NCBI GenBank assembly: GCA_001799575.1
Contig: MGTT01000022.1
Span: forward strand, 16,407 to 80,406
DNA length: 64,000 nt
Direction: 5' to 3'
From: Elusimicrobia bacterium GWA2_56_46
GTDB taxonomy: Bacteria > Elusimicrobiota > Elusimicrobia > Elusimicrobiales > UBA9959
Shown here: in pieces, positions 59,478 to 64,000 of the stretch
Position numbering within the stretch: position 1 is the first letter of the stretch
Layout of the letters: every line of letters starts with the position of its first letter
Translations under genes and position numbers: made by a program
The notes under the pieces: generated by a model
The model's database searches: none
Told to the model about the DNA's origin: nothing
Seen by the model: only the letters and a program-made list of their open reading frames with translations

Positions 59478-60026
59478 CTAGGAAATAACGAATGTCTGTT
59501 CTTCCATGTGCATTTTGAAAATCGCAATGGATATATTATGCAATTCCTCCAAAAAATCATTATTCTCAGTTGTGAGAAAATTATTTTTTGCCTTCAATTC
59601 CATCTTTCTAAGTTTCACGAGGCGAGGATTTACTTTCTTGTTTAAGTATTCCGGATTAAGTTCGGCTTCTCCCGTTTTTAAAAGCGCTGCTTCCGCCCGG
59701 AGAACCTCCATGCTGAATTTATGAAGCAGGTCGCTGGCTTTAATTTGCTCGGATGGAGTTAATTGTTTGAAATCCATTCGGCAAATTTCTCTACGGGTAT
59801 CACGTATGTCCTGTAAGGTTATCTGCTTAGCGTCATTTTGACTCGGGGCCAGGTTTTCAAATGTTGGTGCCATAACCGTCGGCGTGACAGGTTCCATATA
59901 GCCCTTAGAAATAGCCGCCATGTCTTTCAGGTCGGCGGCTTTTACCGCCAGATCGCTGAACAACTCAGCGGCATATGCACCGCCGGTCATCCACATTACG
60001 ATTACAGACATTAAGAACTTCTTCAT
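59478..60026 (-). CDS. Exported helical hypothetical protein
   Basis: The 182-residue product has a signal peptide (MKKFLMSVIVMWMTGGAYA) and is then almost entirely helical and charged, with ELNPEYLNKKVNPRLVKLRKMELKAKNNFL in the C-terminal half. AAGGAGGCAAAGT is a strong ribosome-binding site. It is AT-richer than its ribosomal neighbours, suggesting transfer. No family is recognised. It lies between the intact and broken ORF6N genes. Confidence 0.6.
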   Translation of the reverse strand: MKKFLMSVIVMWMTGGAYAAELFSDLAVKAADLKDMAAISKGYMEPVTPTVMAPTFENLAPSQNDAKQITLQDIRDTRREICRMDFKQLTPSEQIKASDLLHKFSMEVLRAEAALLKTGEAELNPEYLNKKVNPRLVKLRKMELKAKNNFLTTENNDFLEELHNISIAIFKMHMEEQTFVIS

Positions 60027-60197
60027 ACTTTGCCTCCTTGAGCAATGCAATTTCTATACTTATAGTATAGAGGTTGCCGCCAATATCCGCAAAGGTCTAA
60101 AGGCCCCCCCCACGGGAAAATGACCTATCCGTTTCTGGGCCCTGTTTCTGGACCCTTAAGACGCTACCTGCGCCGCGGTATGTTTACAGCGGGATGT

Positions 60198-60267
60198 GGG
60201 GACGCTGCTTCCAAACTTCCTAATTAGAAAATCTTCTCCGTCCAGAAAGATAGGAAACTACGTCCCC
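60198..60267. repeat. Degenerate GGGGACGCTG palindrome
   Basis: The ends GGGGACGCTGCTTCC and GGAAACTACGTCCCC are imperfectly complementary. It is the most diverged copy of the family in the 59-63 kb region. Confidence 0.6.
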
Positions 60268-60382
60268 GCTTGCAGTCCCCGCTTGCAACCAGGATCCGCG
60301 AACTCGCAGCACCGGCATCTCCTATTAATTATGGATCCCCGCTGACGGATCGCGGGGATGACGGCGTAGGCGGGGCGTAGGG

Positions 60383-60955
60383 CTATTTTTCGGGCCTGAA
60401 ACCTATCGTCTTTTTCGGCCCGGAATCTGCGGCCGGCGCCATCAGCATCTTTATCGCGTCAAACACGCTCTTGAACTGGGAATCATATTTCCTCTCCAGC
60501 TCTTCTATTTTCCGACGCAAATCCACGCTAGCGAAAAGTATGGCGCGAATTTTATTAAACGTCCTCATTATCTGAATATTAACCCCGATCGCACGATCGG
60601 TATTCAGAATACTGGACAACATGGAAATCCCATTTTCCGTAAAAGCATACGGCAAATATTTAATATTGCAGCCTTGTTTCAAGGTCGCAAATTGCGACCT
60701 TGAAAGCACCCTCGCCTCTTCAGTGCGTTTTTCGGATCAAACCGAGGGGCATCTCGGTCGGGGGATGTGGGGACGGATGTGGGGACGCTGCTTCCAAACT
60801 TCCTAATTCAGGAAGATAGTCGGTACAGGGGACGCTGGTACAGGGGACGCTGTTTCCTATCTTTCTAAAGATCAGACTTCCACCAGCGATTCAGAAGTTA
60901 GGAAGATAGGAAACAGCGTCCCGCCCCCCGCCCCCATCCCCATTAAATGTTTCAT
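60383..60955 (-). pseudogene. Broken ORF6N-domain gene interrupted by palindromic repeats
   Basis: The C-terminal 100 residues are intact from about 60720 (ATLKQGCNIKYLPYAFTENGISMLSSILNTDRAIGVNIQIMRTF...). They end in the same LMAPAADSGPKKTIGFRPEK as the neighbour, with 101 identical bases. The N-terminal ORF6N part is missing. At 60942-60955 the bases ATTAAATGTTTCAT equal the first codons (MKHL) of the intact copy, so the original start is probably still there. The roughly 200 bases between are palindromic elements, which seem to have replaced or displaced the 5' half. Confidence 0.7.
60767..60941. repeat. Nested GGGGACGCTG palindromic elements
   Basis: One complete element (60844-60922) has 25-bp inverted ends with one mismatch, GGGACGCTGTTTCCTATC... 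against its complement. Partial copies lie to its left (60767-60843). It is nearly identical to the element at 62669-62747. Confidence 0.85.
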
Positions 60956-60969
60956 ACAATAATATATTA

Positions 60970-62652
60970 ATGATCCGAACTTACTTTATGACCCGCGCAA
61001 GTAAAATTCTCTCGGGCGCCGCGGCGCTCTTCCTGGCCCTGCATATAGCCAATGGGATATATTTCGGCGGCCTGCTTCCAAATTGCGCAAGAAGTTATGA
61101 TGAAGGAATGAATTCCCATACACTTCAGTTCAGGCGCCTGGTCAGCGCGCGTCCCGCTTATCTTCCCGGCTACGAGATCATCTCCGGCCTTATAGCACGC
61201 TCCATCGGCAAGAACTGGACCGCGATCTATCTGGCGAACAACACTTTTCATCTCGCCTTACTGCTGATATTTTCCTGCCTGTTCGGCGTCCTGGTGCGAG
61301 ACTTCGAAACCGGAGCTCTTGCGGCGCTGCTCCTTTGCCTCTATCCCTTGGCAGCCGGATCCTATAACAGGTACTGCATGGATTTTGCCCTGATGGGAAT
61401 CGTCATGGCGGCGGTATATTTCATTTTTAAGTCGGATTTTTTTGCCCGGCCTGGCTATACATTGCTGTTCTTTGCGATTGTCGCATACGGCGTGCTTATA
61501 AAAGAAACTATTCTGGCGTTCATAGCCGGACCTTTTTTTTACGCACTTTTTCTTCGCTTGAAAGACCTGTGGCGCAGGAGCCCTCCCGCAGCTTTCCGAT
61601 TTATGGCGGGGCTTGCCGCCGTCGTAACAATCCTGGGAGTTTTGGCGTCTCTTACTGTCTTGCGGATACTGCTTTGGGATCATCTTTTTTGGGAAGCCGC
61701 CGGCATTCCCTGGTATGCCCCGGAGAATCTTTCATTTTTCTGGAAAGGCCTGTGGGAAACGCAGTTAACCCCGCTTTTCACCGCGGTGCTGGCCGCCGGC
61801 GTATATTATTTCGCGAAAGAGGCCGACGCCCGGCTGAAAATTTTAATATCGCTCTGGATCCTGCTCCCCAACGTCATTCTTCTTTTTATACCGCACGGAA
61901 AAACCGCGCGATACCTGCTGCCCCAATTGCCGGCGCTGGCCATAGTAAGCAGTTTCGCCCTGAGAAAGCTGCTTGACTCTCCGGCCGGGAGAGGGGCGCT
62001 GACGCTTATCTTCGCGGGAGGACTATTCCAGCTTTACGTTTTCTTCTACGCTCCGGAAACGCTTTCAGCTTTATCCTATAAGGGATTCAATTACTGGAAA
62101 CCGGAAGCTTACAGGCTGGGCGAGAGCTTTGACGCTGAAAATTTCCGTTTTAAGACCGAACTGCCGGTTAAAATAGGCCGGGCCATTACCACTGATATGC
62201 AAACCCGGTATGCGAAAGACGGGAAATACACCTGCTCCGTGACTTTTTTCCCGGATGATTGGACACTTGAGTCCTACATCCTGCGCTCATATCTATTGCT
62301 TAACAGCGATCTTGAGATGACCGAGACATATAAAGGGGTAATTATCATGGCGCCGGCGTACTCCGGAAATAAATTGTTTAACCGCTATTTCAGGAACCTT
62401 TCCCCGGCGGACATAGACTACGCGGTGCAGCTGGCGCCGCGCGGCGCGCCACGCCCGCCTCTCAAAGAAAATCTTCCCGGCTGGCTGCGCGCGTCATACG
62501 AAACGGCGTGCTGGAGCCTTGGACTGAAGCCGGAACCGCAGGATTGGGAAAAAGTCCGCCGCGTCTTCGCCGAACGCCTCTCCACCTTCCGGGACGTGGG
62601 GCGCGTAAGCGGCGGGAATTACGACGCCTATATCAGCGCGGCCCCCCGCTAA
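60970..62652 (+). CDS. GT-C fold membrane glycosyltransferase-like protein
   Basis: This 560-residue protein is the only plus-strand protein gene here. It has about ten membrane helices in residues 10-370. An acidic DE pair in the first periplasmic loop (SYDEGM, 44-45) is the typical catalytic position of GT39/GT83-like GT-C enzymes using polyprenyl-phosphate sugars. The C-terminal 190 residues are soluble. It is flanked by near-identical palindromes on both sides and opposed to all neighbours, so it may have arrived as a cassette. A -10-like TACAAT is at 60955-60960. The substrate is unknown. Confidence 0.65.
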   Translation: MIRTYFMTRASKILSGAAALFLALHIANGIYFGGLLPNCARSYDEGMNSHTLQFRRLVSARPAYLPGYEIISGLIARSIGKNWTAIYLANNTFHLALLLIFSCLFGVLVRDFETGALAALLLCLYPLAAGSYNRYCMDFALMGIVMAAVYFIFKSDFFARPGYTLLFFAIVAYGVLIKETILAFIAGPFFYALFLRLKDLWRRSPPAAFRFMAGLAAVVTILGVLASLTVLRILLWDHLFWEAAGIPWYAPENLSFFWKGLWETQLTPLFTAVLAAGVYYFAKEADARLKILISLWILLPNVILLFIPHGKTARYLLPQLPALAIVSSFALRKLLDSPAGRGALTLIFAGGLFQLYVFFYAPETLSALSYKGFNYWKPEAYRLGESFDAENFRFKTELPVKIGRAITTDMQTRYAKDGKYTCSVTFFPDDWTLESYILRSYLLLNSDLEMTETYKGVIIMAPAYSGNKLFNRYFRNLSPADIDYAVQLAPRGAPRPPLKENLPGWLRASYETACWSLGLKPEPQDWEKVRRVFAERLSTFRDVGRVSGGNYDAYISAAPR

Positions 62653-62668
62653 AAGCTATCAGTATCAG

Positions 62669-62747
62669 GGGACGCTGTTTCCTATCTTCCTAAAGATCAG
62701 ACTTCCACCAGTGATTCGGAAGTTAGGAAGATAGGAAACAGCGTCCC
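62669..62747. repeat. GGGACGCTG palindromic element with 25-bp perfect ends
   Basis: 62669-62693 is exactly complementary to 62723-62747. A shorter inner pair, CTTCC and GGAAG, follows. It is almost identical to 60844-60922. It ends six bases before the response-regulator stop codon and 17 bases after the glycosyltransferase-like gene, filling that spacer. Confidence 0.9.
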
Positions 62748-62753
62748 GCCCCA

Positions 62754-63134
62754 CTAGCCCCCGCAGAAACGGGAGACCAGCGAAATGAGCGTTTCGATCC
62801 GGGAGGGCTTGCAGAGCACGTCCACGGCGCCAAGGACCGAGGCCCGCCCCTCAAGCCTGGTCAAGCCCGTGATAATGGCGACGGGGATCCCGGAGAGGGC
62901 GGGATCCTCCTGCTGGACTTGCTGGAATTCCCAGCCGGTCATTTCCGGCATCATCATGTCCAGCAGTATCAGCCGGGGCGGCCGGGGGGAACTCCTCAGG
63001 TAGGACAGCGCCTCCTTGCCGTTGCAGGCCACGGCCGTCTCATAGCCCTTGCCGGCCAGGGCCGCGCAGATCAGGTCACGAACGGTTCTGTCGTCATCAA
63101 CGACAAGAACATCAGGCGAAATTGCTCCGCTCAT
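62754..63134 (-). CDS. Stand-alone response regulator receiver
   Basis: The 126-residue CheY-like protein has acidic VVDDD (11-15), phosphoacceptor Asp59 in LILLDMMMPEMTGWE, switch Thr89 in AIITGLT and Lys109 in LCKPSRIETL. No output domain is present. I use the ATG at 63134 with AGGGGTTGCC upstream. No kinase gene is nearby. It sits between two palindromic elements in the island, so its partner is probably encoded elsewhere. Confidence 0.88.
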   Translation of the reverse strand: MSGAISPDVLVVDDDRTVRDLICAALAGKGYETAVACNGKEALSYLRSSPRPPRLILLDMMMPEMTGWEFQQVQQEDPALSGIPVAIITGLTRLEGRASVLGAVDVLCKPSRIETLISLVSRFCGG

Positions 63135-63223
63135 GGCAACCCCTTTTCCGGCAAGCGCATCATAATGCCGAACCTTGATAGGAACCATAGCACGATAATC
63201 CCCTCCCGCAGAGCATATGATGG

Positions 63224-63306
63224 GGGGACGCTGCACAATAACTCAACTATTTTTCACCCCCGCCGGATACGGCGCATCTGTTACTGAGTTATTGTGCAGC
63301 GTCCCC
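63224..63306. repeat. GGGGACGCTGCAC palindromic element with 22-bp perfect ends
   Basis: 63224-63245 is exactly complementary to 63285-63306. Only the outer GGGGACGCTG is shared with the other palindromes; the inner arms differ (CACAATAACTCA). This is a second family with a common terminus. Confidence 0.9.
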
Positions 63307-63325
63307 TCGCCCCCCGGCCTTAATA

Positions 63326-63480
63326 TTCTAGCAAATGGGCATTAAACCCGCCTTGATTGCCATCAGAGAGCGTAGGGAAATTATATTTTGTTTTTTTGAA
63401 AGCTGTAAGGAAAGGTGCCGGGGGTAAAGTTGGAGGGGTGACAGGCATGGGGCCCGAACTTGCAGCCCCGGCATCTCCTC
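63326..63480. repeat. Dispersed repeat unit, copy 2
   Basis: This is a shorter version of 58234-58563 with the same beginning, the TAAGGAAAGGTGCCGGGGGT core and the AACTTGCAGCCCCGGCATCTCCT end. It lies 70 bases past the rpsJ stop. Confidence 0.75.
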
Positions 63481-63490
63481 ACGCAAAAGC

Positions 63491-63525
63491 AAACCCGGAC
63501 CGCTCGTTAAGAACGGTCCGGGTTT
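63491..63525 (-). terminator. Terminator hairpin after rpsJ
   Basis: AAACCCGGACCG and CGGTCCGGGTTT form a perfect 12-bp stem with an 11-base loop, followed on the minus strand by GCTTTTGC. It lies 25 bases past the rpsJ stop and would end the tuf-rpsJ transcript. Confidence 0.75.
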
Positions 63526-63550
63526 CAACACTCGGCTTCAGAAACTCAGC

Positions 63551-63895
63551 CTACAGCTTGATCTCTACGTCTACGCCGCTCGGCAGATCCAGCTTCATCA
63601 GCTCGTCCACCGTCTTCTGCGTAGGGCTGATCAGATCGATAAGCCGCTTGTGAACCCGCATCTCGAACTGCTCGCGGGACTTCTTGTCCACGTGAACCGA
63701 CCGGTTCACCGTATATTTCCGTATACGGGTCGGAAGCAGCACAGGGCCCGCGATAAGCGCGCCCGTCCGCTTCGCCGTGTCGATTATCTTCGCAGTAGAC
63801 TGATCGATCAGCCTGTAGTCATAGGCCAGCAGCTTGATCCTTATCTTCTGCTGCGCCGCCGGCTTCATGTCTTCCGCTTTTGTGTTTTCTGCCAT
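63551..63895 (-). CDS. rpsJ: 30S ribosomal protein S10
   Basis: The 114-residue protein (also NusE, in antitermination) has the core [72 protein letters not shown]. About 14 extra N-terminal residues precede it. In most bacteria rplC follows directly. Here a terminator and 9.7 kb of accessory genes intervene, so rpsJ is the last gene of a tuf-containing transcript. Confidence 0.97.
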   Translation of the reverse strand: MAENTKAEDMKPAAQQKIRIKLLAYDYRLIDQSTAKIIDTAKRTGALIAGPVLLPTRIRKYTVNRSVHVDKKSREQFEMRVHKRLIDLISPTQKTVDELMKLDLPSGVDVEIKL

Positions 63896-63909
63896 AAGTT
63901 TATAAACCT

Positions 63910-64000
63910 TTACTCTATGATTTCCGTCACCACGCCGGCACCCACCGTGTGGCCGCCCTCGCGGATCGCGTAGCGCAGGCCCTTCGTCATGGCCACGGGC
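63910..64000 (-). CDS. tuf: Elongation factor Tu, C-terminal end (partial)
   Basis: The last 29 residues and stop are visible, reading [29 protein letters not shown], the invariant EF-Tu C-terminus. The gene continues past the right edge. It is 14 bases upstream of rpsJ, the usual tuf-rpsJ order. Confidence 0.95.
   Translation of the reverse strand, partial: PVAMTKGLRYAIREGGHTVGAGVVTEIIE

Noticed and set aside
58234..63480. Insertion sequence or prophage in the island
   Set aside because: No transposase, integrase or structural phage gene is visible. ORF6N domains alone are not enough to call a prophage.

Overview
This window is most likely chromosomal DNA from an uncultured, GC-rich, Gram-negative bacterium. 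Gene order, a complete rod-shape locus (mreBCD, mrdA, rodA), outer-membrane-style proteins and a giant repeat-rich surface protein would fit Elusimicrobiota or a neighbouring candidate phylum. That assignment is an impression with low to moderate confidence. Almost every gene lies on the minus strand; only a tRNA-Ser gene and one membrane glycosyltransferase-like gene are on the plus strand.

Layout from low to high coordinates (transcription mostly runs right to left). 1-2.7 kb: a LolCD/MacB-type ABC exporter with an exported Gly-rich protein, and a small hypothetical. 2.8-5.4 kb: znuA-znuC-znuB metal uptake. 5.4-7.2 kb: prfC and tRNA-Ser(UGA). 7.3-12.9 kb: a palindromic element, a stand-alone DUF1566 protein and a 1588-residue YadA-head/tail-fibre-like protein with a DUF1566 domain inside it. 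13-20 kb: a secreted metallopeptidase, then a tightly coupled five-gene operon with three ATP-grasp paralogues, a mannitol-phosphate-dehydrogenase-like enzyme and an MFS transporter, then a degenerate peptidase. 20.1-28.2 kb: a 32-residue CdaR-like stub, cdaA, ftsH, hpt, queE, queC, a ComB homologue, a solitary hicA and murI. 28.3-37.8 kb: an amidase, RNase E/G, DUF2344, rodA, mrdA and mreDCB. 37.9-53.8 kb: the alpha, spc and S10 ribosomal operons from rplQ back to rplC, with secY, adk, map, infA and rpmJ, but without rpmD.

The S10 operon is broken between rplC (53.8 kb) and rpsJ (63.6 kb). The gap holds about 9.7 kb of accessory DNA: a YjbQ protein, a cupin, a DTW-domain tRNA-modifying enzyme, several orphans, one intact and one broken ORF6N gene, a GT-C-type membrane protein and a response regulator. 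Many palindromic and dispersed repeats are embedded among them. rpsJ is followed by a terminator hairpin. rplC is preceded by a near-consensus promoter (TTGACA, 17 bp, TACAAT) and a leader with an attenuator-like hairpin. The two halves therefore look independently transcribed.

Two signals deserve most attention. The first is the three-ATP-grasp operon, a plausible uncharacterised small-molecule pathway. The second is a set of about twenty intergenic arrays of 7-bp units. They belong to many unrelated sequence families but share the same period, sit at gene junctions in the conserved part of the window, and often supply stop codons, C-termini or ribosome-binding sequence. They resemble the heptanucleotide STRRs of cyanobacteria. 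They are essentially absent from the 54-63.5 kb island, which carries palindromes ending in GGGGACGCTG instead.
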